Assembly (NCBI GenBank): GCA_934320845.1
Contig: CAKRFU010000001.1
Span: forward strand, 237,917-301,916
From: an uncultured Lachnospiraceae bacterium
GTDB taxonomy: Bacteria; Bacillota; Clostridia; Lachnospirales; Lachnospiraceae
Length of the DNA stretch: 64,000 bases
Direction of reading: 5' to 3'
Numbering within the stretch: position 1 is the first letter of the stretch; each line of letters begins with the position of its first letter. Shown here piece after piece: positions 55,768 through 64,000 of the stretch. Under the pieces are notes generated by a model. It was not told the DNA's origin. It made no database searches and saw nothing but the letters and a program-made list of their open reading frames with translations. The translations under genes and the position numbers were made by a program.

Positions 55768-58254
55768 ATGAAAAAAAGAAAAGTTCTAAAAAAAATAATA
55801 GGCACTGCCACCGCACTTGCAATAGTCTTTTCAAGTACATTTTCATCCTTTGTACCTGAAACCACAAAATCCGTAAGTGCAAAACAGACAACTGAAATCA
55901 ATGACTACGGCGTTCTGACAGACTGTAAAACAAACGGCACATTATACATTTCAAAGAAAGTTTGTGCCATTTCTGCCATTGCCCTTGATAAGGCAAACAT
56001 AACCAATTTTGTAGTAAACAACGACAATCCTTCATTTAAAGCTATTGACGGTGTTTTATACACAAAAAACGGTACAAGATTAGTAAGATTTCCTAATAAT
56101 TATTCTAAATCATATACTATTCCGACCGGTGTTAAAACAATTTCCCAATATGCTTTTAGAAATTCAGAGCAATTAGAAGAGGTAATAATTCCCGACACAG
56201 TTACAAAAATAGGCGAGGGTGCATTCTACGGATGCAGTTCACTCAGCAAAATATCTATTCCGCAAAAAATAAGAGCAATACGCCCTTATACATTTTTTAA
56301 CTGCTCATCACTCAAAAATATTAAACTGCCTTCAAAACTTCAAATATTAGGCAGCTGCTCATTTCAAGACTGTAAAAGCCTTAAAACTATAAATATACCA
56401 AAAAATATTGAAAGCATTACATATGGTACATTTATGGGATGCGAAAAACTAAAAAAAATAAGTTTTCCTGCATCTCTTGACACAATCGGTTCTCAGGCAT
56501 TTAAAGACTGCAAGAGCCTGAAATCATTAAAACTTCCAAAAAAGCTTGCCTATATTAAGAAAGGAGCATTTTATTCATGCAGCAGCCTGAAATCAGTCAG
56601 CTTACCTGACAATATTCCAACTGTAAATTACAATACTTTTGCCGACTGCACCAGTCTTAAATCATTTACATTTGGAAAATACACAAATGAGATAACTTCA
56701 CACGCCTTTTACGGCTGTACATCATTGAAGAATATAACAATACCAAAAAATATTGAAAGCATCTCATCAAGTGCATTTGAAAACTCTGTTGAAAACTTTA
56801 AAGTCTCATCAGAAAATGCTGTGTATTCATCAAAAAACGGTGTGTTATATAATAAAGCGCAGACTTCAATCAAAAAATACCCATGCTTAAAATCAGGAAG
56901 TTATACTTTCCCTGATACTGTAAAAAATATTACTTACAGGGCATTCACTAATTGTAAATATTTAAAAAACTTAACACTTACGGATAAAATCAAAGGATTG
57001 GATTTAAGTTCTTTCAGCGGTTCAGGTATAACATGTCTGAATCTTTCCGCAAAACTTGAATCTATTTACGGCAGTTCATCAAACTTTAAAAACCTGAAAA
57101 AAATAACAATACCTAAATCAAACCCAAGATTTTTTGTAAATGATGATGTTTTGTATTGTTATTATGATGTTGATAAATATATGTCATCAAACTCTGCATC
57201 ATCATGGGATGAAAACCAGTCAACATCAAACTACAATATACTTATTTATCCTACAGGTAAAAAAGGTACTGTTACAATATTAGAGCAGACATTATACACA
57301 TCTGATATTCCCCGCGAAAATCAGGCATCATACTTTAAAACAGCATCCATAGCAACAGGTGCGGCTTTCTGTACATCTGAAAACGGAATACTTACAAATA
57401 TGAGCAAAACTGAAATCTCAGTAATGCCCGGCAGAATAAGCAATTGTTACATTGGCAGCAAAATCAAACACTTATATTACATACAGACTTACAAAACATA
57501 CCTTACAAATCTGAAGAAATATACAGTATCAGACATCAATAAATATTATAAGTCAAAAAATGGTGTACTTTACAATAAAGCGGTTACAAAACTTATTGAC
57601 TATCCTTCACAAAAAACAGGTAGTTATAAATTTCCAAGTACAGTAACATCTGTAGATTACACAGCATTTAAAAATGCAGCAAAGCTTGAGGAACTTAAAA
57701 TCGGTAAAAATATAACGTCCTGCAGAAACCTTTCACTTGAAAACTGCAAAAACCTTACAAAATTTACCATACCTGAAGACTGTTCTGTAAGAAGAATATC
57801 CTTACAGTTAAATTCTTCTGTTGCACCTAAGCTTATATCTATCCCTACATCGCTTATCTCATTCAAAATGTATGGCGTATCCGATAAGCTTCGTAATAAA
57901 ACTACAATACAGGGATTTACAAACACATGTGCCGAAAAAGCTGCAAAAAAACATAAACTCAACTTTATAAGCAAAGGTGTTGTCCCAACAGCTTTGAAAC
58001 ACATCAAGATAAAAGCATATATAAATGAAAGATACTTAAAAGTAAGCTGGGCTAAATCTAATGATGCAAGCGGATATGAAATCTATACAGATAACAATAT
58101 CACTAAAAAGATTACAGACAGCAACATAACAACCGCTAATATTTATATAGGTAAAAAGAGTTCAACCGTGTTGTACATAAGAGCTTACAACATTGTAAAA
58201 GGCAAAAAACTGTATTCTAAAGCCAGCAAACGTTATGTATTTCTTGATAATTAA
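55768..58254 (+). CDS. secreted BspA-like leucine-rich-repeat protein with FN3-like end
   Basis: The 828-residue product starts MKKRKVLKKIIGTATALAIV, a signal peptide with cleavage near SVSAKQ. It contains many consecutive LRR_5 units such as VTKIGEGAFYGCSSLSKISI and LDTIGSQAFKDCKSLKSLKL, then units interrupted by inserts, and a C-terminal fibronectin-like domain (about 745-825; LKHIKIKAYINERYLKVSWA). It is probably an extracellular adhesin or host-/polysaccharide-binding protein. GAGG is five bases upstream of the ATG. It is a paralogue of the protein at 11080-13146. Confidence 0.87.
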   Translation: MKKRKVLKKIIGTATALAIVFSSTFSSFVPETTKSVSAKQTTEINDYGVLTDCKTNGTLYISKKVCAISAIALDKANITNFVVNNDNPSFKAIDGVLYTKNGTRLVRFPNNYSKSYTIPTGVKTISQYAFRNSEQLEEVIIPDTVTKIGEGAFYGCSSLSKISIPQKIRAIRPYTFFNCSSLKNIKLPSKLQILGSCSFQDCKSLKTINIPKNIESITYGTFMGCEKLKKISFPASLDTIGSQAFKDCKSLKSLKLPKKLAYIKKGAFYSCSSLKSVSLPDNIPTVNYNTFADCTSLKSFTFGKYTNEITSHAFYGCTSLKNITIPKNIESISSSAFENSVENFKVSSENAVYSSKNGVLYNKAQTSIKKYPCLKSGSYTFPDTVKNITYRAFTNCKYLKNLTLTDKIKGLDLSSFSGSGITCLNLSAKLESIYGSSSNFKNLKKITIPKSNPRFFVNDDVLYCYYDVDKYMSSNSASSWDENQSTSNYNILIYPTGKKGTVTILEQTLYTSDIPRENQASYFKTASIATGAAFCTSENGILTNMSKTEISVMPGRISNCYIGSKIKHLYYIQTYKTYLTNLKKYTVSDINKYYKSKNGVLYNKAVTKLIDYPSQKTGSYKFPSTVTSVDYTAFKNAAKLEELKIGKNITSCRNLSLENCKNLTKFTIPEDCSVRRISLQLNSSVAPKLISIPTSLISFKMYGVSDKLRNKTTIQGFTNTCAEKAAKKHKLNFISKGVVPTALKHIKIKAYINERYLKVSWAKSNDASGYEIYTDNNITKKITDSNITTANIYIGKKSSTVLYIRAYNIVKGKKLYSKASKRYVFLDN

Positions 58255-58291
58255 ATTCAAATAAAATAAGTCCATAACTTATTTAAACCAA

Positions 58292-58326
58292 AAAGATGCC
58301 ACACGAAACCATGTGGCATCTTTTTT
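58292..58326 (+). terminator. terminator after the BspA-like gene
   Basis: AAAGATGCCACA and TGTGGCATCTTT pair and are followed by TTTT. Confidence 0.92.
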
Positions 58327-58351
58327 AATACGCTTTTCAGACATAGAAAAA

Positions 58352-58422
58352 AGCGGGTGATGGGAATCGAACCCACGTATCCAGCTTGGAAGGCTGGTGT
58401 TCTACCATTGAACTACACCCGC
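58352..58422 (-). tRNA. tRNA-Gly (anticodon UCC)
   Basis: On the minus strand the acceptor arms GCGGGTG and CACCCGC, D-arm GTTC/GAAC, anticodon stem CCAGC/GCTGG with loop CTTCCAA (anticodon TCC) and T-arm GTGGG-TTCGATT-CCCAT form a complete cloverleaf of 71 bases with discriminator T. CCA is not encoded. It reads GGA/GGG glycine codons. Confidence 0.97.
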
Positions 58423-58505
58423 GTCAAAGACAAGAACTATTATAACACACTGTATTGAAAATGCAAGAGGAAATTTGATTTTTTTTAGATTTTTTTATTT
58501 TCTGG

Positions 58506-58540
58506 AAAAGCTGCTATTTATATTTCTATAAACAGCAGCC
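58506..58540 (-). terminator. terminator after the esterase gene
   Basis: GCTGCT-TTTATA and its complement form a stem with one mismatch and a GAAA-like loop, followed by TTTT on the minus strand. Confidence 0.7.
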
Positions 58541-58570
58541 AAATTGTACAAAACTATTGCAGCTCCTTTG

Positions 58571-59743
58571 TTAGAATATACGCTTCATGAAATTAACAAG
58601 TCCATTTTTCCAAACTTCAGGACTATGCCCCCCACTCGGATACTGATACCATATATGATCTACTCCATTTTTTTCAAGCTCCAGATGATAATTCTTAGGA
58701 TTATCTCCTACAGTTCCATCTGCATCCCCACTGCAAAGCATAACCAATGCAGGTGTATCCTCTTTATTTTCAATCTTTAACAGTGACTGGTTTAATGTTG
58801 GTGCTGCTGAAAATGAACCTATATAATTGAACTGACCTTTTAATGTGAAGCCTGTGCAAAGTGCTTCCATGCCCCCCATAGACAAACCACATATTGCAGT
58901 ATATTTTTTGTCCTTAGAAACAGCATAATTTTTATAAATATATGGTTTAAGATCCGTACTAAATTCTGCCTCAAAATCAGTGAATGCTTTAATATTTTTT
59001 GGGCTCAATGTTTTTTTATCCAAACCATCAGGCGGTATAATACTTGGAAAAACAGCAATAACAGGTGCTGCTTCTTTTCTTGAATAAAGACTATCCAAAA
59101 TACCTCCTGCATTCATAGATACCCACTGATTTCCATCGCAGCCAATACCATGTAACATATATACTACAGGATATTTTTTCTCTTTATTATATTTCGGCGG
59201 CAAATAAACATATGCCTCTCTATCTTTATTATAAATTTTAGAATGATATGTGATTTTAGAAACAGTCCCATGTTCTACACTTTTGTCTTCATATAAAGAC
59301 ATATCAACATCAAAATATTTCTTAAAATCTTCTAAGCTGCCACTTGATTTTGCAGTCTGCCAATTTGGATCATTTATTGTCTCTGCAGGTTTTCTTGTTT
59401 CTACAGGCACCTCACCTGCCTTAACCACTTTTACATTACATATCCACTTATCTTTTTTATATTTAGCGGTTATTTTCGCATTGCCAACATTTTTGGCAGT
59501 AATAATTCCCTTTTTGCTGACTGTAACAACATTTTTCCTATTAGAACTCCACTTGATTTTATTTCTTATCTTTTCTTTTTTTACCGAAATTTTCATTGAT
59601 TTTCCTTTTTTAATTTCTAAACTTTTAGGAATCATTGTAGTATTTTTTGCATATGTACTTTTACAGAAATATGTCCCAATACCAATTACAACCAAAAGAG
59701 CTGTAATAATTAAACATGCTGTTTTTCTACTTATTTTTTTCAT
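58571..59743 (-). CDS. secreted CE1-like esterase with Big_2 domain
   Basis: The 390-residue protein has a signal sequence (about 8-26), a Big_2-type Ig-like domain (about 36-108; IKKGKSMKISVKKEKIRNKI...VSKKGIITAKNVGNAKITAK), and an alpha/beta-hydrolase domain of the feruloyl/acetyl-xylan esterase (CE1, esterase D-like) kind. The triad is S288 (CGLSMGGM), D340 or D342 (CSGDADGT) and H373 (GGHSPEVW). It would remove ester side groups from plant polysaccharides outside the cell; the exact ester is not known. It is divergent from an AraC regulator. Confidence 0.88.
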   Translation of the reverse strand: MKKISRKTACLIITALLVVIGIGTYFCKSTYAKNTTMIPKSLEIKKGKSMKISVKKEKIRNKIKWSSNRKNVVTVSKKGIITAKNVGNAKITAKYKKDKWICNVKVVKAGEVPVETRKPAETINDPNWQTAKSSGSLEDFKKYFDVDMSLYEDKSVEHGTVSKITYHSKIYNKDREAYVYLPPKYNKEKKYPVVYMLHGIGCDGNQWVSMNAGGILDSLYSRKEAAPVIAVFPSIIPPDGLDKKTLSPKNIKAFTDFEAEFSTDLKPYIYKNYAVSKDKKYTAICGLSMGGMEALCTGFTLKGQFNYIGSFSAAPTLNQSLLKIENKEDTPALVMLCSGDADGTVGDNPKNYHLELEKNGVDHIWYQYPSGGHSPEVWKNGLVNFMKRIF

Positions 59744-59904
59744 TTCTAATCTTCCTCCATATATTAAATTTTTACCTGATTTATTGACTTAGAACTATAT
59801 ATATGGTACTATTTCAACGTCATTATTGCTATAGAATAAATCGCAAAAACATATAAAATATCGACTTTAACACATATTGTACATTCATAGAAATGAGGGA
59901 TTAA
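59744..59904. promoter_or_regulatory. divergent esterase / AraC promoter region
   Basis: A 161-base AT-rich spacer between divergent genes; ribosome binding sites GGAGG (esterase) and GAGGG (AraC) are clear. No unambiguous operator can be named. Confidence 0.4.
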
Positions 59905-60819
59905 ATGGTGCAAAAAATATTTTTTAGTACAACACCAAATATTTTTCCAAAAATTATACTTGCAAACAGCGTATATATAAATGCTCCAAATTGTCATTTT
60001 ACCAGAACTCCAAACGAATATATAATTTACTTTATTTTAGACGGAAAAATGATTCTTAAAGAGGATACAAATATTTATAATTTAAAAAAAGGGGATTGCC
60101 TTTTGTTAGATTCCTCAAGAACACATAGTGGTATTCGCTCAAACTCCTCTGTAAAATACCTATATATTCACTTTCAAACAGATTTTATTGAAAATATTTT
60201 TTTGCAAAACGACTTTACAAGATTATCTATAAAAAATAAAATATATTTAAATGAGACAACCAATAATACTATTTTGATACCGAAATATTCTACTTTAAAA
60301 CCGCCTTATTATAAACAGTTTTTAAACAATAGCAACGAACTCATTCATATAATGAACAACATTACCGAACACAAAAACATACTTGCCGGCTGCTCATTAC
60401 TCAAATTATTTATTTTATTAGAAAAAGCATTTCAATATAGCCTAATATCCGATACACCGCCCAAAGATATTCGTGTACTTGAATTGATAAATTACCTAAA
60501 TGAACACTATGCTGAAGATATTACCAGCAGTAAAATTGCAAACTATTTCTACAATAACTATGATTATTTAAATCGTATATTCAAAAAGCAAACAGGAAAA
60601 ACTATTTTTTGTTATTTAAATGAATATCGGATTACAGAAAGTAAAAAACTTTTATACAGTGGTTTATTAACCAATAAAGAAATTGCAGAAAAAGTTGGTT
60701 TTCACAATGAATTTTACTATTCAAAAGTATTTAAACAATATACCGGTTTAAGTCCAAGAGAATATAAAACAAATGGAGGTATAAAATGCAACAAAGTAAC
60801 GCAACCTTTTTCTACTTAA
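59905..60819 (+). CDS. AraC-family transcriptional regulator
   Basis: The 304-residue regulator has an N-terminal cupin-like ligand domain (about 25-110; GDCLLLDSSRTHSGIRSNSS) and a C-terminal pair of helix-turn-helix motifs (about 190-290; EDITSSKIANYFYNNYDYLNRIFKKQTGKTI and NKEIAEKVGFHNEFYYSKVFKQYTGLSPREYK). It likely senses a sugar or aromatic compound and controls the divergent esterase and the overlapping dehydrogenase. GAGGG is five bases before the ATG. Confidence 0.93.
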   Translation: MVQKIFFSTTPNIFPKIILANSVYINAPNCHFTRTPNEYIIYFILDGKMILKEDTNIYNLKKGDCLLLDSSRTHSGIRSNSSVKYLYIHFQTDFIENIFLQNDFTRLSIKNKIYLNETTNNTILIPKYSTLKPPYYKQFLNNSNELIHIMNNITEHKNILAGCSLLKLFILLEKAFQYSLISDTPPKDIRVLELINYLNEHYAEDITSSKIANYFYNNYDYLNRIFKKQTGKTIFCYLNEYRITESKKLLYSGLLTNKEIAEKVGFHNEFYYSKVFKQYTGLSPREYKTNGGIKCNKVTQPFST

Positions 60820-62171
60820 AACAAATAATAAATAAACAGCACACATTTTTTAATCACAATCAGACAAAAGATATTGCCTTTAGAAAAGCAATGCTTTGCA
60901 GACTAAAAAAAGCCATCAGAAAAAATGAAAAAAATATTTTTAAAGCACTCTACCACGACCTCGGAAAATCAAAGGCAGAAGCATATATGTCGGAAATCGC
61001 CATGGTCTATCGGGAGATAGATACTGCAATAGCCAATATCCAAAAATGGAGCAGACCAAAACACGTTTCAGGCACTATAAGCACATTTCCCTCCAAAAAC
61101 TACATTTACAGTGAACCTTACGGAGTTGTGCTGATTGTCGCACCATGGAATTATCCGGTCAATCTCTCACTCTGCCCTCTGGTCGGAGCTATCGCAGCCG
61201 GAAATTGTGCTGTAATAAAATGTTCCAAAAACAGTCAGGCATCATCTGAAATTATTCAGGACATTATCAACGATACATTCAGCAATAACTATATTTACTG
61301 CACAGATGCCGACATAAATCATGATATACTGCTAAATCAAAAATACGACTATATCTTTTTTACCGGAAGCCCTGACGCAGGCAGAAAAGTCATGAAAAAA
61401 GCCAGCGAAACGCTTACTCCTGTTTCACTTGAACTCGGAGGAAAAAGTCCTTGCATAATAGACGAAACAGCCAATCTCAAAATGGCAGCAAGAAAAATTG
61501 CATGGGGAAAATTCCTAAATGCCGGACAGACCTGTATCTCCGTAGATTATGTGCTTATACATGAAAATGTAAAAAACGCATTTATAACAGAACTAAAAAA
61601 AGAAATAAACAAACGCTATGCTAATGCAGCTTTTAACGATTCATATCCAAAAATTGTCAACCGCCGCCATTATAACCGTTTAAAGAAACTGATTTCTACA
61701 GAAACAAAAATTATAGGCGGAGAATATAATGATATTGAACGAAAAATTGCACCTGCCCTTCTACCTGAAACCGATTTTAACAGACCTGTCATGCAGGAAG
61801 AAATATTCGGACCTTTACTGCCGATAATTAGTTATAAAAACATAAACGAGGTTATACAGACCTTGAAAAACAAAGAAAAACCGCTTGCCTGCTATGTTTT
61901 CACATCAAAAAAAGCCACCGCACACAAGATAATACACGAGGTATCTTATGGCGGAGGCTGTATAAATGATGTAGTTGTCCATATCTCTAACCACAATCTC
62001 CCATTTGGAGGTGTCGGAAACAGCGGTATGGGCAGTTATCACGGAAAATACAGTTTTGAGACATTCAGCCACAAAAAAGGTATTGTTAAAAGCAGCAGTA
62101 AATTTGATATTCCTGTAAGGTATGCACCATATGGAAAATTAAAATATTTCCTTATAAAAAAACTTTTATAA
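60786..62171 (+). CDS. aldehyde dehydrogenase (ALDH3-like)
   Basis: The 461-residue protein has the ALDH motifs VAPWNYPVNLSLCPLVGAIAAGN, FTGSPDAGRKVMKKA, the catalytic Glu in LELGGKSP and catalytic Cys in NAGQTCISVDYV, and EEIFGPLLPI. It is the short class-3 type that oxidises fatty or aromatic aldehydes with NAD(P). The ATG overlaps the AraC gene by 34 bases with GGAGG six bases upstream, so both are on one mRNA. A hydrophobic C-terminal tail is present. Confidence 0.92.
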   Translation: MQQSNATFFYLKQIINKQHTFFNHNQTKDIAFRKAMLCRLKKAIRKNEKNIFKALYHDLGKSKAEAYMSEIAMVYREIDTAIANIQKWSRPKHVSGTISTFPSKNYIYSEPYGVVLIVAPWNYPVNLSLCPLVGAIAAGNCAVIKCSKNSQASSEIIQDIINDTFSNNYIYCTDADINHDILLNQKYDYIFFTGSPDAGRKVMKKASETLTPVSLELGGKSPCIIDETANLKMAARKIAWGKFLNAGQTCISVDYVLIHENVKNAFITELKKEINKRYANAAFNDSYPKIVNRRHYNRLKKLISTETKIIGGEYNDIERKIAPALLPETDFNRPVMQEEIFGPLLPIISYKNINEVIQTLKNKEKPLACYVFTSKKATAHKIIHEVSYGGGCINDVVVHISNHNLPFGGVGNSGMGSYHGKYSFETFSHKKGIVKSSSKFDIPVRYAPYGKLKYFLIKKLL

Positions 62172-62555
62172 GCAACAAATTTTTTCTTCCGGCAGCCACT
62201 TGCGAAGCATCTTATAAAGGTCACTGATAACAATCGGTTTTGTAAGAAAATCACTCATTCCCTTGCTTATAAGTTCCTCTCTTACTCCTTTCATCGCATC
62301 GGCTGTCAATGCAATAACAGGCAATTCTCTCTTATTTTCATCTGACAAACCACGAATTCTTGCTGTTGTTTCAACGCCATCCATTCCCGGCATAAAATGA
62401 TCCATAAAAATAAGGTCATAATCAATATCGTGGTCATGATACATATTTTCAATACGCTGACGTCTCATGCTCATCTGAGCCTGCTTTATCCTTGTAATAT
62501 CGTGCAGCTTTCCAATAACACTCACAGGCATATTACCGTCTTTTACAACGAAACA
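62166..62555 (-). pseudogene. decayed PAS/receiver sensor gene cut by the insertion element
   Basis: Reading on the minus strand from the element boundary gives the end of a PAS domain (WVVHCFVVKDGN..VIGKLHDITRIKQAQ). It runs directly into a receiver domain lacking its first third (DYDLIFMDHFMPGMDGVETT through DFLTKPI, with phosphoacceptor D in FMDHFMPG). A hybrid kinase would have histidine-kinase domains between them, which are missing. The IS element has removed or separated the upstream part. It ends overlapping the ALDH stop. Confidence 0.7.
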
Positions 62556-62600
62556 GTGAACTACCCATTGTCTTAAGCCAATGGGCTTCCTGCTTCATCG
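62535..62600 (-). mobile_element. right end of IS200/IS605-type element
   Basis: On the minus strand a CCCATTG-loop-CAATGGG hairpin (62585-62564) is followed by TAGTTCAC ending at 62556, the usual right-end pattern of this family. The adjoining 62555-62535 is flanking host DNA (the PAS remnant) and would be the guide segment of a TnpB omega RNA. A segment after the tnpB stop reads KKYIGQGLPKLTPVEIVGYE in another frame, a familiar TnpB tail. Confidence 0.7.
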
Positions 62601-62661
62601 ACCTCGTAACCTACTATCTCCACAGGTGTTAATTTGGGCAGTCCCTGCCCTATATATTTCT

Positions 62662-63765
62662 TTATGCTATTTGTCTTAATCCTTCTGTAAGTATATTTTT
62701 CGCGGCATTGATATCCCTGTCATGTTCTGCTCCGCATTTCGGACATATCCATGTCCTCACTGACAAATCTTTTGTATCTGGATTCTGATACCCGCAAACA
62801 GAACATAATTGACTACTAGCATAAAATGTATCTATTTTGATGTATTTCCTGCCATTCCATTTTGCCTTATACTCTAACTGTCTTGTCAGCTCATACCATG
62901 ATACATCACTTATGGCTTTTGCCAGATGATGATTTTTTACCATGTTTTTTATCTGTAAATTCTCTGAAACTATCACTTGGTTTTCGCTGATAATCTCATG
63001 TGAAACTTTATGTAGATAATCTTTTCTTATATTCCTTATTTTCTCATGGCATAATGCTATCTTTTTCTTTGTTTTATAATAGTTCTTACTTCTCTTTCCT
63101 TTATGTGACAGTTGCCTTTGCAGCTTTACAAGCTGTTTCTCGTATTTTTTTATAATTTTTAGATTCTCATATACCTTCCCATCGGAAGTAATACATAAAT
63201 CTTTAATTCCTAAATCGATTCCTATGTTATGATTTGTATGTGCCAGTTCCTTATGCTCCGTTTCTACAAGTATGGACACATAGTATTTTCCACTGGAAAC
63301 CTGCGAAACGGTCGCTGACTTAATCTGCCCACTATATTCCCTGTGTAACCTTGCTTTTACCGCTTTTAATTTTGGCAATTTTATCTTCCCTGTCTCAAAA
63401 TCTACCGCAATATTTCCATTTGTGAAGTTTGTTGTGTATGATTTATGGTTATCGTGTTTGCTCTTGAATTTCGGATATCCTGCATGCTCCTTAAAGAATT
63501 TTTGATATGCAGCGTCCATGTTATAGATTGCGTTGGTCAGAGCAAATTTATCTATTTCTTTTAACCATTCATAGTCTTTCTTTAATTCTCTGTTACAGTA
63601 ATTATTACAATCCGTTTTACTAACTGACTTTTTCTCTTTCTCGTATATTTCTTTCCGATATGCCAATGTCTGATTGTAAACAAAACGGCAACAGCCAAAT
63701 GTTTTTGCAATCTGAATTCTTTGTTCGCTATTAGGATATATCCTGTATTTATATGCTTTTAACAC
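62662..63765 (-). CDS. tnpB: TnpB RNA-guided nuclease (IS200/IS605, OrfB)
   Basis: The 367-residue protein starts at GTG 63763-63765 (VLKAYKYRIYPNSEQRIQIA) with AAGGTGG nine bases upstream. The RuvC residues are intact: D184 (GIDLGIKDL), E268 (VSENLQIK), D351 (HDRDINAAKN). A zinc finger has C321, C324, C341 and C344. TnpB is programmed by an RNA from the element's right end to cut DNA. The expected C-terminal tail is lost to a frameshift just after TEGLRQIA. Its tnpA partner is broken. Confidence 0.9.
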   Translation of the reverse strand: MLKAYKYRIYPNSEQRIQIAKTFGCCRFVYNQTLAYRKEIYEKEKKSVSKTDCNNYCNRELKKDYEWLKEIDKFALTNAIYNMDAAYQKFFKEHAGYPKFKSKHDNHKSYTTNFTNGNIAVDFETGKIKLPKLKAVKARLHREYSGQIKSATVSQVSSGKYYVSILVETEHKELAHTNHNIGIDLGIKDLCITSDGKVYENLKIIKKYEKQLVKLQRQLSHKGKRSKNYYKTKKKIALCHEKIRNIRKDYLHKVSHEIISENQVIVSENLQIKNMVKNHHLAKAISDVSWYELTRQLEYKAKWNGRKYIKIDTFYASSQLCSVCGYQNPDTKDLSVRTWICPKCGAEHDRDINAAKNILTEGLRQIA

Positions 63766-63782
63766 CTACTGTCGCCACCTTC

Positions 63783-63976
63783 CTACCCTTGATTTTCTAT
63801 ATATTTTCTCAACATCTCTTCTGAAACATTTCCTACACTGCAGACAAAATATCCGTCCGTCCAAAAAGTATGTTATTTCCAGAAATGTTTTCGTAGATAA
63901 TCTGGATATCTTTTCCAAATATGATATGATACTGTAACAAATATTTGTGTCTGTTTTTTGATTTCCACGTTCCCAT
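63783..63976 (-). pseudogene. tnpA: decayed tnpA (Y1 transposase) remnant
   Basis: The minus strand from ATG at 63974-63976 reads MGTWKSKNRHKYLLQYHIIF, the start of an IS200/IS605 TnpA, then after an internal deletion and frame change YPDYLRKHFWK, a stop, and HTFWTDGYFVCSVGNVSEEM, the C-terminus. The HUH and part of the core are missing, so it cannot be active. The remaining left end lies beyond the window. Confidence 0.8.
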
Positions 63977-64000
63977 AACGCAAGTATAGCACAAACCTCC

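Noticed and set aside
62662..63765. Cas12-type CRISPR effector
   Set aside because: The RuvC and zinc-finger layout and 367-residue length fit TnpB with IS200/IS605 ends, and no CRISPR repeat array is seen anywhere in the window.

Overview
The window is a low-GC chromosomal segment from a Clostridia bacterium, most likely Lachnospiraceae (gut or rumen type). The evidence is a Firmicute S10-spc-alpha ribosomal cluster, a zinc-finger adenylate kinase and zinc S14, a SpoVG gene beside a GlgC/GlgD pair, a DnaD/DnaI-type helicase-loading pair, a T-box leader on ileS, strong AGGAGG ribosome binding sites and BspA-like leucine-rich-repeat surface proteins. Species cannot be fixed from sequence alone.

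Region 1-25.4 kb (almost all minus strand) is the ribosomal protein supercluster read from right to left: S10 promoter and structured leader, rpsJ-rplC-rplD-rplW-rplB-rpsS-rplV-rpsC-rplP-rpmC-rpsQ-rplN-rplX-rplE-rpsZ-rpsH-rplF-rplR-rpsE-rpmD, then rplO-secY, adk-map, infA, rpmJ, rpsM-rpsK-rpsD (cut by the window edge). The order is canonical but the cluster is interrupted. About 7.6 kb sits between secY and adk: a three-gene condensation-enzyme/carrier-protein/AMP-ligase cassette, a TetR regulator, an RNA methyltransferase and a BspA-like protein. A secreted M14 peptidase sits between infA and rpmJ. Hairpin terminators and structured leaders lie at 1.65, 13.3 and 15.4 kb, so it is probably several transcripts rather than one.

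Region 25-33.6 kb holds spoVG, the glycogen genes glgC-glgD (minus), then murC, a DnaA-box cluster, a DnaD-domain primosome gene, a DnaI/DnaC-like loader and prs (plus). A probable small RNA follows at 33.64-33.83 kb. Region 34-36.5 kb is a VTC-domain / DUF4956 / Cthe_2159-like operon of unknown physiological role, next to a PadR regulator with a long hairpin-rich leader. Region 37-45 kb has ileS with its T-box, an HD-GYP phosphodiesterase, a polar amino-acid ABC transporter whose binding protein is fused to its permease, and a rhodanese protein. Region 45.5-48.5 kb has another small-RNA candidate and two transporters (AGCS with an inserted soluble domain; AEC).

Region 48.7-55.4 kb has an FtsX-type ABC exporter with an adjoining two-component system and a MATE transporter. 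Region 55.7-64 kb has a second BspA-like protein, tRNA-Gly(UCC), a secreted CE1-like esterase divergent from an AraC regulator that overlaps an aldehyde dehydrogenase gene, and finally an IS200/IS605-type element (decayed tnpA, catalytically intact tnpB) inserted in a decayed PAS/receiver sensor gene.
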